Source: Paraburkholderia acidisoli | GTDB taxonomy: Bacteria > Pseudomonadota > Gammaproteobacteria > Burkholderiales > Burkholderiaceae | DNA: 64,000 nucleotides | Reading direction: 5' to 3' | NCBI RefSeq assembly: GCF_009789675.1 | Contig: NZ_CP046916.1 | Span: 1 to 64,000, forward strand | Shown here: piece by piece, positions 55,493 to 64,000 of the stretch | How the letters are laid out: every line of letters starts with the position of its first letter | How positions within the stretch are numbered: the first letter of the stretch is position 1 | Notes under the pieces: model-generated | The model's database searches: none | What the model was told of the DNA's origin: nothing | Seen by the model: the letters and a program-made list of their open reading frames with translations, nothing else | Translations under genes and position numbers: made by a program

Positions 55493-56479
55493 ATGCTGGA
55501 GATGAGCATGCTGGAGACAAGTCCCTGGTACGTGCGCTCGCGTCTGAAGACGCGCCAGTTGCTGCTGGTGGTGGCGCTGGCCGAAGAGGGCAACATCCAT
55601 CGCGCCGCCGCGGCGCTCAACATGACGCAGCCCGCCGCGTCCAAGCTGCTGCGCGAACTCGAAGACACGCTCGGCGCGGTGCTGTTCGAGCGCATGCCGC
55701 GCGGCATGAAGCCCACGCTCTACGGCGACGCGCTCATCCGTCACGCGCGCGCCGTGCTCGGCAGTCTCGACCAGGCACAGGAAGAACTCAGCGCGCTCAA
55801 GGCGGGGCGGCTCGGCCACGTGGCGGTGGGCGCGATCACCTCGCCGGGCGTGCGCGTGTTGCCGGCGGCCGTCGCGGCGGTCAAGCGCAGCCACGCGAAC
55901 CTGCGCGTGAGCGTGGAGATCGACGCGAGCAACGTGCTGCTCGAACATCTCGCGCAGGACAAGCTCGACATCGTGCTCGGCCGCCTTTCCGCCGAACACG
56001 ACAAGCTGCAACTCAGTTACGCGCCGCTCGCGGGCGAACCCGTGTGCGCGGTGGTACGCCCCGGCCATCCGCTGCTCGCCGCCGATGCCCCCGCCGCTTC
56101 CATCACACTGGCCGACATCGCGCGCGCCGCGTGGGTCGTGCCGCCCGTGGGCAGCGTGCTGCGCCATCGCTTCGAACTCATGTTCCAGCGCGCGAGCCTC
56201 GCACCGCCCTCGAACGTGGTGGAAACGCCAGCGCTGCTGTTCATCACGCGCGTGCTGGAACAAAGCGACATGATCGCCGTGCTCACCGAGGACGTGGCGC
56301 GCTACTACGCCGCGCACGGCATGGTGGCGATCCTGCCCGTGCCGATGGATTGCCAGATGGACGACTTCGGCGTCATCACGCGCGCCGACCGCTTGCTCAC
56401 GCCCGCTGCGAGCGTGATGATCGCGGCGGTGCGCGAAGTGAGCGCGGGACTCTACGGCACGGCGCCCGGCGCGCGATAA
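55493..56479 (+). CDS. LysR-family regulator of the arabinose operon (GbpR-like)
   Basis: A 328-residue LysR regulator: winged helix (about 20-80; EEGNIHRAAAALNMTQPAAS), then a periplasmic-binding-like effector domain. The subgroup resembles Agrobacterium GbpR, which responds to arabinose and galactose. Divergent from the arabinose operon, it probably controls that operon and itself. Several in-frame ATGs exist; 55493 follows GGGAA, while 55433 and 55508 are alternatives. Confidence 0.85.
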   Translation: MLEMSMLETSPWYVRSRLKTRQLLLVVALAEEGNIHRAAAALNMTQPAASKLLRELEDTLGAVLFERMPRGMKPTLYGDALIRHARAVLGSLDQAQEELSALKAGRLGHVAVGAITSPGVRVLPAAVAAVKRSHANLRVSVEIDASNVLLEHLAQDKLDIVLGRLSAEHDKLQLSYAPLAGEPVCAVVRPGHPLLAADAPAASITLADIARAAWVVPPVGSVLRHRFELMFQRASLAPPSNVVETPALLFITRVLEQSDMIAVLTEDVARYYAAHGMVAILPVPMDCQMDDFGVITRADRLLTPAASVMIAAVREVSAGLYGTAPGAR

Positions 56480-56560
56480 TCGTCGGCACGCCACGAACCC
56501 TCGACGCAACCGCATCGACGAACCGACATCGACACATCGGCACGACGCCCGGGAGGAGAT

Positions 56561-57412
56561 ATGTCAGCAGGCCAACCCGACAGCACCGCGATCCGCACCG
56601 CGCTCTGGCGCGCGCTGCACGTGCAGGTGGACGACGCGCCGCCCGTGCTCGCCGACGAAATCGGCATGCAGATCGCCGCACCCGAAACGCTCTGGCGCGA
56701 ACGCCCCGACATGCATCCGGAAGGCACGCGCGGCTATCGCGCGGCCATCGTCGGGCGCGCGCGCTTCGTCGAGGATCTGGTGGCCGAGCGGGTCGCGCAA
56801 CACGGCGTGACGCAATACGCGATACTCGGCGCGGGTCTCGACACCTTCGCGCAGCGCCGCCCCGAGATCGCTTCGCGCATTCACGTGTACGAGGTCGATC
56901 AACCGGCCACGCAAAACTGGAAGCGCGAGCGGCTCATGGTGCTCGGTTTTCGCGAGCAGACGTGGCAGGTGTTCGTGCCCGTCGATTTCGAAGCGGGCGA
57001 AGCGTGGTGGGAACGCCTGCGCTGGGCGGGTTTCGACGCGCGGCAGCCGGCCGTGATCGCGTCCACCGGTGTATCGATGTATCTCACGCGCGCGGCGAAT
57101 CTCGCCACGCTGCGCCAGATCGCGTCACTCGCGCCCGGCACCACGCTCGCCATGACGTTCCTGCTGCCGCTCGACCTCATCGCGGAGCCGGAGCGTTCGC
57201 GGCACGCGGCCGTGTACGAACGCGCGCGCGCCGCGGGCACGCCGTTCGTGAGCTTCTTCGCCCCCGACGAGATGATCGCGCTCGCGCGCGAAGCGGGCCT
57301 GAGCACGGCGCACGTGGTGTCCACCGCCGACCTCACCGCGCGTTATTTCGCAGGCCGAAGCGACGGTCTGCGGCCGGCGAGCGGCGAGTCGATCCTGGTG
57401 GCGACGGTGTAA
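56561..57412 (+). CDS. SAM-dependent methyltransferase (leucine carboxyl methyltransferase family)
   Basis: A 283-residue class I methyltransferase of the LCMT/PPM1 superfamily. The SAM-binding motif is YAILGAGLDTFAQRRPE, followed by the acidic VYEVDQPATQNWKRERL and a STGVSMYLT region. Such enzymes methylate carboxylates, often in secondary metabolism; the substrate is unknown. A very good GGAGGAG site precedes the start. Confidence 0.88.
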   Translation: MSAGQPDSTAIRTALWRALHVQVDDAPPVLADEIGMQIAAPETLWRERPDMHPEGTRGYRAAIVGRARFVEDLVAERVAQHGVTQYAILGAGLDTFAQRRPEIASRIHVYEVDQPATQNWKRERLMVLGFREQTWQVFVPVDFEAGEAWWERLRWAGFDARQPAVIASTGVSMYLTRAANLATLRQIASLAPGTTLAMTFLLPLDLIAEPERSRHAAVYERARAAGTPFVSFFAPDEMIALAREAGLSTAHVVSTADLTARYFAGRSDGLRPASGESILVATV

Positions 57413-57462
57413 AGCGCCGCGCGCGTACAATGGCGTGTTTTCGCTTCACCGGGAGCCTCAAA

Positions 57463-57855
57463 ATGCGACGCGAAGGCGTGACCTATACGCTGCATCACAT
57501 CGGCATTCCGACCACGCAAACGCTCCCCGGCGAGCGCTACGCGGCCAAAGCCGGCATGTACACCACCGACGATCTCAGCGGTCCCGTGCCGATCCAGTGG
57601 CATCGTTTCGAGGCCAATTCGCCGCTGCATCCGCTCATGCGCGCGCAACCGCACGTGTGCTTCAAGGTGAACGACCTCGCGGCGGCCATCGCCGGCCACA
57701 CGGTGATACTCGGTCCGTACGAGCCCATCGACGATTACCACGTGGCCGTGATCGACAATGCGGGCGTGCCCGTGGAACTGATCGAGACCACGCTCACCGA
57801 CGCCGAAATCTGGGGCCGCGCGAGAAGCGGCCAGCACGCCAGCCTCTATCGTTGA
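57463..57855 (+). CDS. VOC-fold (glyoxalase-like) small protein
   Basis: A 130-residue protein with a pattern of the vicinal oxygen chelate fold: TYTLHHIGIPTT at the start, PHVCFKVNDLAAAI in the middle and VAVIDNAGVPVELIETT near the end, keeping possible metal ligands His and Glu. GGGAG precedes the ATG; the longer frame runs out of register through the methyltransferase gene. No specific reaction can be named. Confidence 0.65.
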   Translation: MRREGVTYTLHHIGIPTTQTLPGERYAAKAGMYTTDDLSGPVPIQWHRFEANSPLHPLMRAQPHVCFKVNDLAAAIAGHTVILGPYEPIDDYHVAVIDNAGVPVELIETTLTDAEIWGRARSGQHASLYR

Positions 57856-57939
57856 GCGGCCACCCCGCCGCTTTCTGAATCCGCTTTATCGACGTGCCGC
57901 GCGGCATCACTCGCGCGCCGCGCCTGCCGCTTTATCGCC

Positions 57940-59130
57940 ATGCACACTGCCCTGCTCGCGCCGCGTCCGATCGAGACGCTCGAACTTCCCGCCGATCTCG
58001 ACGGCCACGACGGCGCGAATCGCGCGAACGGCCGCATGCAGATCGCCGCCGCCAACGACCTCGACGCCGTGCGCGCGTGGCTCGCGCGCGTTGCCGACTC
58101 GAAATCGACCTTCGAGAACTATCGCAAGGAGGCCGAGCGGCTGATGCTCTGGTCGATCGCGCAACTCGGCAGGCCGCTCTCCTCGCTCACGCACGAAGAC
58201 CTGCTCGCGTACCAGCGTTTTCTCGCCGATCCGCAACCGGCCGAGCGCTGGGTCGCGGGCGGCGGCCGCAAGCACGCGCGCGGCGACGTGCGCTGGCGCC
58301 CGTTCTACGGACCGCTCTCGGCCGCCAGCCAGCGTCAGGCGATGGTGATCCTCAACGCGCTGTTTTCGTGGCTCGTGAGCGCGGGGTATCTCGCGGGCAA
58401 TCCGCTTTCGCTCTCCCGCCAGCGCGCGCGACGCGCCCCGCCGCGCATCACGCGCTATCTCGAACGCGACCTGTGGGGCGAGGTGAAGGCCTACGTGGAA
58501 AGTCTGCCGCGCGAGCGCGCCCGCGAACGCGAGCAGCACGGCCGCGCGCGCTGGCTGCTCACGCTGCTGTATCTCGGCGGCCTGCGCATTTCCGAAGTGA
58601 GCGTGAACACCATGGGCGACTTCTTTTGCCGCCGCGACGCCGCGGGCAAGGAGCGCTGGTGGCTCGACGTGCTCGGCAAGGGCGAGCGCCGCCGTCTCGT
58701 GCCCGCGACCGCCGAACTCATGGAAGAACTCATGCGCTACCGGCGCGAGCGCGGTCTGCCCGCGCTGCCTTCCGCCGACGAAACCACGCCGCTCGTGTTG
58801 CCGCTCGGGCGCAAGCTCGATGCGCCGATCAAACCGCTCACGCGCGCCGCGCTGCACACCGTCGTGAAGGGCATTTTCGCGGGCGCGGCACAGCGTCTGC
58901 GCGAGAGCGCCGCGAGCGACCACGAAGCGCGCGCGGCGCAACTCGAACGCGCGTCGGCGCACTGGCTGCGCCACAGCGCGGGCTCGCACATGGCCGACGG
59001 CAATCTCGACCTGCGGCTCGTGCGCGACAATCTCGGCCACGCCTCGCTGTCCACCACGAGCCTGTACCTGCACAGCGACGACGACCGCCGCCATAGCGAA
59101 ACCGACCAGCGTCATCGCATCGACTGGTGA
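57940..59130 (+). CDS. tyrosine recombinase / integrase
   Basis: A 396-residue site-specific recombinase. An N-terminal SAM-like core-binding domain (about 45-150) is followed by the catalytic domain with all active-site residues: Arg216 (GGLRISE), Lys247 (GKGERRR), His341 and Arg344 (HWLRHS), His367 (LGHAS) and Tyr376. It resembles XerC/XerD-type phage integrases but is longer. No excisionase, att repeats, tRNA or phage genes lie nearby, so it may be a solitary chromosomal recombinase. Confidence 0.85.
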   Translation: MHTALLAPRPIETLELPADLDGHDGANRANGRMQIAAANDLDAVRAWLARVADSKSTFENYRKEAERLMLWSIAQLGRPLSSLTHEDLLAYQRFLADPQPAERWVAGGGRKHARGDVRWRPFYGPLSAASQRQAMVILNALFSWLVSAGYLAGNPLSLSRQRARRAPPRITRYLERDLWGEVKAYVESLPRERAREREQHGRARWLLTLLYLGGLRISEVSVNTMGDFFCRRDAAGKERWWLDVLGKGERRRLVPATAELMEELMRYRRERGLPALPSADETTPLVLPLGRKLDAPIKPLTRAALHTVVKGIFAGAAQRLRESAASDHEARAAQLERASAHWLRHSAGSHMADGNLDLRLVRDNLGHASLSTTSLYLHSDDDRRHSETDQRHRIDW

Positions 59131-59156
59131 CAGGCGCGTGAAGCCGTGCGAAATAA

Positions 59157-59177
59157 ACCTGTAAAACAGGGGTTTTT
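59157..59177 (+). terminator. weak terminator after the recombinase gene
   Basis: A 5-bp stem (CCTGT / ACAGG, loop AAA) extended by AA/TT across a GG bulge is followed by five T residues, 28 nt after the recombinase stop. Confidence 0.4.
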
Positions 59178-59313
59178 CCGCACTAAACGATTCGCCCAAC
59201 CCGCCGTTAACTCACTTATGGAGCACGGCGGCGAGTCCCAAACGACTTGCGGAAGCGTTGGCGGGCCCCATACCCTGTCCCTCATTGCAGGGACCACGCA
59301 GAGTCGAACTTGG

Positions 59314-59345
59314 GCGCCGGAAAGCATGCTTCCCGGCGCATTTTT
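59314..59345 (+). terminator. rho-independent terminator in the recombinase-phaB gap
   Basis: GCGCCGG-A-AAGC pairs with GCTT-C-CCGGCGC (one mismatch) and is followed by ATTTTTCTTT. It lies in the 340-nt gap between the convergent recombinase and phaB genes and stops plus-strand transcription. Confidence 0.75.
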
Positions 59346-59369
59346 CTTTGGGCTGCCGTTTTCGTGCGC

Positions 59370-59411
59370 AAAAAATGAAACGCGGGAGCCGGCATGCCGC
59401 CGCTCCCGCGT
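59370..59411 (-). terminator. rho-independent terminator of phaB
   Basis: On the minus strand a 10-bp stem (ACGCGGGAGC / GCTCCCGCGT) is followed within three nt by six T residues. It is 60 nt beyond the phaB stop. Confidence 0.82.
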
Positions 59412-59470
59412 GTGAACGCTCGTTGTGCGCGCAATCGTCTGCACCATGCAGGCGAGCGGCGCGAAGCGCG

Positions 59471-60211
59471 TCAGCTCATGTGCAGACCGCCGTTGAGCGA
59501 GAAGTCGGCGCCCGTGGAGAAGCCCGCTTCTTCCGACGCCAGCCACGCGACGATCGACGCGATCTCGTACGGCTCGCCGAGGCGGCGCACCGGAATGCTG
59601 TCGACGATCTTGGAGAGCACTTCGGGCTTCACCGCTTTCACCATGTCGGTGCCGATGTAACCCGGCGACACCGTGTTGACGGTCACGCCCTTGGTGGCCA
59701 CTTCCTGCGCGAGCGCCATGGTGAAGCCGTGAATGCCGGCCTTGGCGGTGGAGTAATTCGTCTGACCGAACTGGCCTTTCTGACCGTTCACCGACGAAAT
59801 GTTGACGATACGCCCCCAGCCCCGCTCGATCATGCCGTCGATCACCTGCTTCGTGACGTTGAAGAGGCTCGTGAGATTGGTGTCGATCACGGCCGTCCAG
59901 TCTTCGTGCGTCATCTTGCGGAACACGACGTCGCGCGTGATGCCCGCGTTGTTGACCAGCACGTCGATCTCGCCGACGTCCTTCTTCACCTTCTCGAAAG
60001 CAGCCGCGGTGGAATCCCAGTCCGCCACGTTGCCTTCCGACGCGATGAATTCGTAGCCGAGCGCTTTTTGCTCGTCGAGCCAGCGCGCGCGGCGCTGCGA
60101 GTTCGGGCCGCAGCCCGCGACCACCGTGTAGCCGTCTTTGCAAAGACGCTGGCAGATGGCAGTTCCGATGCCGCCCATGCCGCCGGTCACGTAGGCGATA
60201 CGCTTTGCCAT
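59471..60211 (-). CDS. phaB: acetoacetyl-CoA reductase PhaB
   Basis: A 246-residue NADPH-dependent short-chain dehydrogenase, the same length as PhaB of Cupriavidus necator. It reduces acetoacetyl-CoA to (R)-3-hydroxybutyryl-CoA for polyhydroxybutyrate synthesis. Visible are the cofactor motif TGGMGGIGTAI and the catalytic residues Ser140, Tyr153 and Lys157 (NYSTAK). The AGGAGG site is near ideal. phaC and phaA are not adjacent, so this is a stand-alone copy; Burkholderiaceae often carry several. Confidence 0.93.
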   Translation of the reverse strand: MAKRIAYVTGGMGGIGTAICQRLCKDGYTVVAGCGPNSQRRARWLDEQKALGYEFIASEGNVADWDSTAAAFEKVKKDVGEIDVLVNNAGITRDVVFRKMTHEDWTAVIDTNLTSLFNVTKQVIDGMIERGWGRIVNISSVNGQKGQFGQTNYSTAKAGIHGFTMALAQEVATKGVTVNTVSPGYIGTDMVKAVKPEVLSKIVDSIPVRRLGEPYEIASIVAWLASEEAGFSTGADFSLNGGLHMS

Positions 60212-60709
60212 AGATCCTCCTGTTTGCTTGAAGGGGGTAGGGAGATGCAAGGGACTCTGGAGGATGAGTCAGTTTGACGACCGCCAACTGGCCGAGCGAT
60301 GGGGATTAACCCTTAACGCGCATAACGCCGCAATTTGGGCCACATCGCCGCCGTTGGAACGTTGCAGCGTAGCAGCGGGCCGTGACGGACACAAGGCGGT
60401 CACACGCACGACGCATAGGCTTTTATGTTTACCGCCGGTTACCCGCGCATTACCTGGCATACCTCAACATTTCTCAAATCGGCCGGCGTGTGACGCGCGC
60501 GATTCATGCCGCATCGAGCAGCACGACCGTGCGGCGCTTTCCCGTGAAGGAAGCCGCGTGTCGGGTTCATGGCGAGCGCGAAGCAAGCCGTAAGAAAGCG
60601 AGCCGCCGATGTGAAACGGCCCGCATCGAACGACGATGCGGGCCGTTTGTATGTTGTGTGCCCGTAAGCGATCAGACCGGGCTTGCCGGATTGGCAAAAC
60701 GCGTGCGCC
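60212..60709. other. 498-nt intergenic region with a perfect hairpin
   Basis: No credible gene is seen. The part next to 60211 should hold the phaB promoter. A perfect 13-bp inverted repeat (arms 60616-60628 and 60634-60646, loop AACGA) with short T runs on both sides may terminate the minus-strand gene ending at 60710. Confidence 0.55.
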
Positions 60710-60970
60710 TCACAGTCCGGCGGCGAGCCGGTCGCCGAAGGGGTCGGCGAAACTCGACGACAAACCCGCGCCGAAGTCGAGCCGGCCCATCGCTTCCAGC
60801 AGCGAGCGGCCGGCCGTGGTCAGCGCGAGCTTGCGATGACCTTCCTTCCATTGTTCGAGCGCGACGAGCTGGCGCTCGAGCAGCGTGTCCAGTTCTTCGC
60901 GGTTCATGTCGATCTGGTCCGGCGAATGGCGGACCAGCATCAACGTGGCAAATTCATGCGGGCTAAGCAA
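60710..60970 (-). CDS. small hypothetical protein
   Basis: An 86-residue protein I cannot place. It starts at a TTG with GGGAGAG five nt upstream and reads MLSPHEFATLMLV, followed by a helical region and KLALTTAGRSLLEAM, which resembles the strand-helix end of winged-helix domains. It may be a small DNA-binding-like protein. Single gene, with a hairpin 64 nt downstream. Confidence 0.6.
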   Translation of the reverse strand: MLSPHEFATLMLVRHSPDQIDMNREELDTLLERQLVALEQWKEGHRKLALTTAGRSLLEAMGRLDFGAGLSSSFADPFGDRLAAGL

Positions 60971-61075
60971 CGTTCTCTCCCAGTAACTCTCAATGCCGCA
61001 ACCAGGGGCGATGGGCCGTCGATGGGTCGCAAAGGCCGCACATCATGGGGCGCCAATGTGACGCCGTCGTGACTG

Positions 61076-63040
61076 TCACAATTTCACCCTGGCCCTGGTC
61101 TGGCCGGTAATTTGTCCGCGCGTGACTTCCAGTTTCGGCGCCACGGCGCCGCTCGCGACGGCGAGCGCCGCCGCGCAATCGTCCACGAGGTCGCGCAGCG
61201 AGGCCGGAAACATCGTTTCGGGGTCGTCGGCGATGCCAGCGCCGTCATCGCGCTCGGCCGCGCCCACGCCAACCACGATGGTCGCTTCCTCCGCGCGCTC
61301 GCGCAGCCGCCGCACGAGATTGCGCATATACGGCGGCGATTCGGGCGCGTCGAGCGACACCACGCAGATGGCCGGCGAACGCTGAGCATTCACCATGCCC
61401 GCCCGTGTCGCGCGGACTTCGTCGTAGGTCGTCGCGCTGTTCGGCACATTGCGGCGCGCGAGCAACTGCCCGACGATCGCCACCGCCACTTCGTCGAACG
61501 CGCCGCGGCCGGGCACGCACAGCACCTCGCCCGCGTCGGGCGCGAGCGCGAATTCCTCGGCTTTCGCGCCGCCCTTGCGCTTCGCGGCTTCGTTGGCCCT
61601 GCGCGCCTGCTCCTCCTCGGGCGTGGCGTGCCGCGAGTCGTCGACGGATTCGAGGTCTTCGATGATGTCGAGCAGCGCCTGATTGATCCGCGCGATCTGT
61701 TCGGCGGGCAGCACGCCGCGCAGCGCGTCGTTGCGCGCGAAACGCAGGCCCTCGAACACGACCTGCTCGTAATAGTCGATGAGCGGCATTTCCGTGAGCA
61801 GACGGTCCGCTTGCAGCAGCGCCTCGTGCGGATCGTCGGCGAGCAGACGCTGATAGCAGGTTTGCGCGGGCGTGAGCGCGGGCTGGTCGCCGAGCAGGAT
61901 CGTCAGAAAATTCAATCGATCCACGTAACGGCCGAGCGTGACGATGCACAGCGTGAGCGGCGTCGAGAGCACGAGCCCGATCGGCCCCCACAGCCAGCTC
62001 CAGAAGATCGCCGCCACCACCACGGCGAGCGGCGAAAGCCCGGAGCGGCGGCCGTACAGCATCGGCTCGGCGAACTGCCCGGCCACCACGTCGACGACGA
62101 TGAAGAAGATCAGCGTCCACACCGCCATGGTCCATTGCGGCTGGATCGCGGCGGCGAGCAGCGTGGCCATGATCGCGGCGATCCAGATGCCGATATACGG
62201 CACGAAGCGCATGAGCGCCGCCACCGCGCCGAACAGCAGCGCGCCCGGCACGCCGATGCCCGCCAGCCCCACCGCGATCACCGCGCCCACCGTCACGTTC
62301 ACGCCGAGCTGCGCGACGAAGTAGCGCGACAACCGCTCCGAGGCGTCGTTGATGGCCGTGGTCGTGCGGTGCAGATCGTCGGAGCCGAACACGCTGATGA
62401 GCCGGTCGCGCAAATCCTCGCGCTGAAACAGGATGAAGATCGTCACCACCAGCACGATGAAGCCGGTTTCGAGCGGCGCGACGGCCGGCGCGAGCGCGCG
62501 CTGCGCGAGTTGCAGCGGCGTGGGCGCGGGCGTGTGCACCTCCACGGGCATCGGCTGCTGCGGCTGATTGCGCGCCGCGCGCCCGCGCGGCTGCGGCGGC
62601 GCGGGCGGCGACGTGGGCGTCACGCGCTGCAGGGCGGTGGCGGCGCGCGTCATCAGCGAGTCGGCGCGGCCCACGGTTTTTTCCTGCACGGTCTGCACTT
62701 TCTGCTCGATTTCCTGCTGATACTGCGGCAGATCGGCGGAAAGCTGGTAGATCTGCGCGGCGATCAGCGCGCCCACGCCAGCGAGCGCGAGCACCGTGAC
62801 GAGCACGGCCACGCAGATCGCCAGAAATTGCGGCACGTGAATCCGCCGCAGCGTGGTGACGAGCGGCGCGAGCAGAAAGCTCAGCAGCACCGAGAGCGTG
62901 ATGGGAATCAGCACCGCGCGGCCGAAATACAGCCCGCTCACCACGATCACGCCCGTGATGATGGAGGCGAGACTGTGCAGCGTGGGCGGGCTCGGCGGAA
63001 ACACCCGGTTGCGGCGGCCCTGCGGCGGCAGGAAATTCAT
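61076..63040 (-). CDS. AI-2E/PerM-family membrane protein with extra cytosolic domain
   Basis: A 654-residue protein. The first ~380 residues are an AI-2E transporter/PerM-type domain with about eight hydrophobic segments, GALLFGAVAALMRFVPYIGI and the GPIGLVLSTPLTLCIVTLG motif; a Pro/Gln-rich loop lies near residues 140-170. The C-terminal ~270 residues are soluble, starting with a helical bundle and ending in an alpha/beta region (DEVAVAIVGQLLARR, AICVVSLDAPESPPYMR) that may form a Rossmann-like fold. Members export small molecules or ions; the substrate is unknown. Confidence 0.82.
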   Translation of the reverse strand: MNFLPPQGRRNRVFPPSPPTLHSLASIITGVIVVSGLYFGRAVLIPITLSVLLSFLLAPLVTTLRRIHVPQFLAICVAVLVTVLALAGVGALIAAQIYQLSADLPQYQQEIEQKVQTVQEKTVGRADSLMTRAATALQRVTPTSPPAPPQPRGRAARNQPQQPMPVEVHTPAPTPLQLAQRALAPAVAPLETGFIVLVVTIFILFQREDLRDRLISVFGSDDLHRTTTAINDASERLSRYFVAQLGVNVTVGAVIAVGLAGIGVPGALLFGAVAALMRFVPYIGIWIAAIMATLLAAAIQPQWTMAVWTLIFFIVVDVVAGQFAEPMLYGRRSGLSPLAVVVAAIFWSWLWGPIGLVLSTPLTLCIVTLGRYVDRLNFLTILLGDQPALTPAQTCYQRLLADDPHEALLQADRLLTEMPLIDYYEQVVFEGLRFARNDALRGVLPAEQIARINQALLDIIEDLESVDDSRHATPEEEQARRANEAAKRKGGAKAEEFALAPDAGEVLCVPGRGAFDEVAVAIVGQLLARRNVPNSATTYDEVRATRAGMVNAQRSPAICVVSLDAPESPPYMRNLVRRLRERAEEATIVVGVGAAERDDGAGIADDPETMFPASLRDLVDDCAAALAVASGAVAPKLEVTRGQITGQTRARVKL

Positions 63041-63399
63041 GTCGATGGTCGATAAGAGGAAGGGAAACCGCGCCCGCGCGGCACAGGCGCCTGCGCGCGC
63101 GAAGGATCGGGCAAAGGAATGACAGACAACGCCACGGACGCCACAGCGCGCTCAAGCAGGCCGCGCGCCTGGAAGATCCGGTCAATGGTAACTGCGAGCC
63201 TACCGCGTGCGCGGTTTCGAATCGCCGCCAGAAAGGTCACACCTGTAACGGAATGCTTCCGCGGACGAAATTGGCGAACAAATCGGCAGATGAATCGGCA
63301 GATGAATTGGCAAACAAATCGGCAGACGAATGCGGCGCACGAAGGCTGTTATCCGCGCGCGCCGCTTTCCATTCGCGATCGAGGCGCATGGCGCCGCGC
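63041..63399. other. intergenic region with tandem repeat, no gene seen
   Basis: This 359-nt stretch upstream of the AI-2E-type gene and downstream of the mlaC-like gene shows no credible gene. Its notable content is the 12-bp tandem repeat at 63269-63328. Confidence 0.6.
63269..63328 (+). repeat. five-copy 12-bp tandem repeat
   Basis: Five consecutive 12-bp units: two identical (AATCGGCAGATG), one AATCGGCAGACG and two variants (AATTGGCGAACA and AATTGGCAAACA), with a partial sixth. Non-coding. Confidence 0.92.
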
Positions 63400-64000
63400 T
63401 TACTGCGGTTTGCCGCCGCTGAGTTCCTGATTGCGTGAGGTCAGGAACTGGATCAGGCCGTCCACGCCGCCCTCCTGAATTTTTTCGTTGAACTGCGCGC
63501 GATAGGTCTGGATCAGCCACGCGCCGAGCACGTTGAGGTCGTAGAGCCGCCAGCCGTCCGGCGTCTTGTACAGGCGATAGTCGATCTCGACGGGCTTGCC
63601 GCTGGTTTGCGCGAGCGTGCGCACGACCACGTCGGTGTCGCCGGGCTGGTTGCGCATCGGCTGGTAGTCGATCTGCTGGTCGGGCCGGAGCTGGGCGAGC
63701 GCGCCCGCGTAGAGATGGATCAGCAGCAACTGGAACTGCTGCTCGATCTGCTGTTGCTGCGCGGGCGTGGCGGTGCGCCAGTGGCGGCCCATCGAAAGCT
63801 GGGTCGTGCGCTTGAAGTCGACGTACGGCAGGATGTCGCGATCGACAATGCCGCGAATGCGCGGAATGTCGTCGGGCGCGATCGACTGGGTGCGCACCTC
63901 GTCGAGCACCTGCTGCGTCGCGCTCTTGATGAGCGCCTGCGGGTCCGCCTGATCCACGTTCGCGGCGAAGGTCGTGGCGGCCCCGAACGACAGGCAGCCG
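63400..64000 (-). CDS. mlaC: MlaC-like phospholipid-binding protein, 5' end cut by the window
   Basis: The 3' part of a periplasmic MlaC/Ttg2D-family protein of the Mla phospholipid transport system. The frame continues to the window edge through the end of a signal peptide (SFGAATTFAANVDQADP), so only the N-terminal signal is missing. Family features are IPRIRGIVDRDILPYVDF, GRHWRTATPAQQQQIEQQF, VEIDYRLYKTPDGWRLYDLN and SYRAQF-like QTYRAQFNEKI. The GTG near 63957 is not the real start because the coding sequence clearly continues upstream. Confidence 0.87.
   Translation of the reverse strand, partial: GCLSFGAATTFAANVDQADPQALIKSATQQVLDEVRTQSIAPDDIPRIRGIVDRDILPYVDFKRTTQLSMGRHWRTATPAQQQQIEQQFQLLLIHLYAGALAQLRPDQQIDYQPMRNQPGDTDVVVRTLAQTSGKPVEIDYRLYKTPDGWRLYDLNVLGAWLIQTYRAQFNEKIQEGGVDGLIQFLTSRNQELSGGKPQ

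Noticed and set aside
57940..59130. Recombinase as evidence of a prophage or genomic island
   Set aside because: No phage, excisionase or mobilisation genes, no tRNA and no flanking direct repeats were seen.

Overview
The window is GC-rich (roughly two-thirds G+C by eye), with dense coding and many ATGA-type overlaps. Its gene content is that of a beta-proteobacterium of the Burkholderiaceae, most like Paraburkholderia, Burkholderia or Caballeronia: an Hrp2-family type III secretion system (T3SS) with Ralstonia/Xanthomonas-style HrpG and HrpB regulators, a non-phosphorylated L-arabinose oxidation pathway like that of Azospirillum and Burkholderia, and a PhaB acetoacetyl-CoA reductase. The species cannot be fixed from the sequence alone.

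Layout. (1) 1-2835: a membrane histidine kinase followed by two translationally linked response regulators. (2) 2901-30263: a complete Hrp2-type T3SS. A minus-strand accessory operon (harpin-like protein, a 90-aa protein, an HrpB1/HrpK-like protein and an 866-aa candidate effector) is followed by a plus-strand pair (HrpB1/HrpK-like protein, DUF3455 lipoprotein), hrpG, the minus-strand pair hrpB-hrcC, the minus-strand operon hrpB1-hrpB2-hrcJ-hrpB4-hrcL-hrcN-hrpB7-hrcT, the divergent operon hrcU-hrcV-hpaP-hrcQ-hrcR-hrcS-hpaA-like, then sctD(hrpD5)-hrpD6-pilin and the chaperone gene hpaB. Five hrp promoters of the PIP/hrpII-box type can be read directly. All five have exactly 31 nt between the box and a -10-like hexamer, which ties the accessory operon with the candidate effector to the core apparatus. 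(3) 30432-34841: a large winged-helix/P-loop regulator, a RidA-family protein and a degenerate NlpD-like lipoprotein.

(4) 35034-56479: a pentose/hexose utilisation region with three sugar ABC transporters (a YtfQRT-YjfF type, a three-gene single-ATPase type with its own FadR-type GntR regulator, and AraFGH). It also holds L-arabinose 1-dehydrogenase, 2-keto-3-deoxy-L-arabonate dehydratase, two closely similar L-arabonate dehydratases about 18 kb apart, an MFS permease and a LysR regulator. The lactonase and the alpha-ketoglutarate semialdehyde dehydrogenase needed to complete the pathway are not in the window.

(5) 56561-64000: a SAM-dependent methyltransferase, a VOC-like small protein, a tyrosine recombinase with all active-site residues, phaB, a small unknown protein, an AI-2E-type membrane protein with an extra cytosolic domain, and the 3' part of an mlaC-like gene cut by the window end. 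No rRNA, tRNA, CRISPR array, transposase or prophage was seen.
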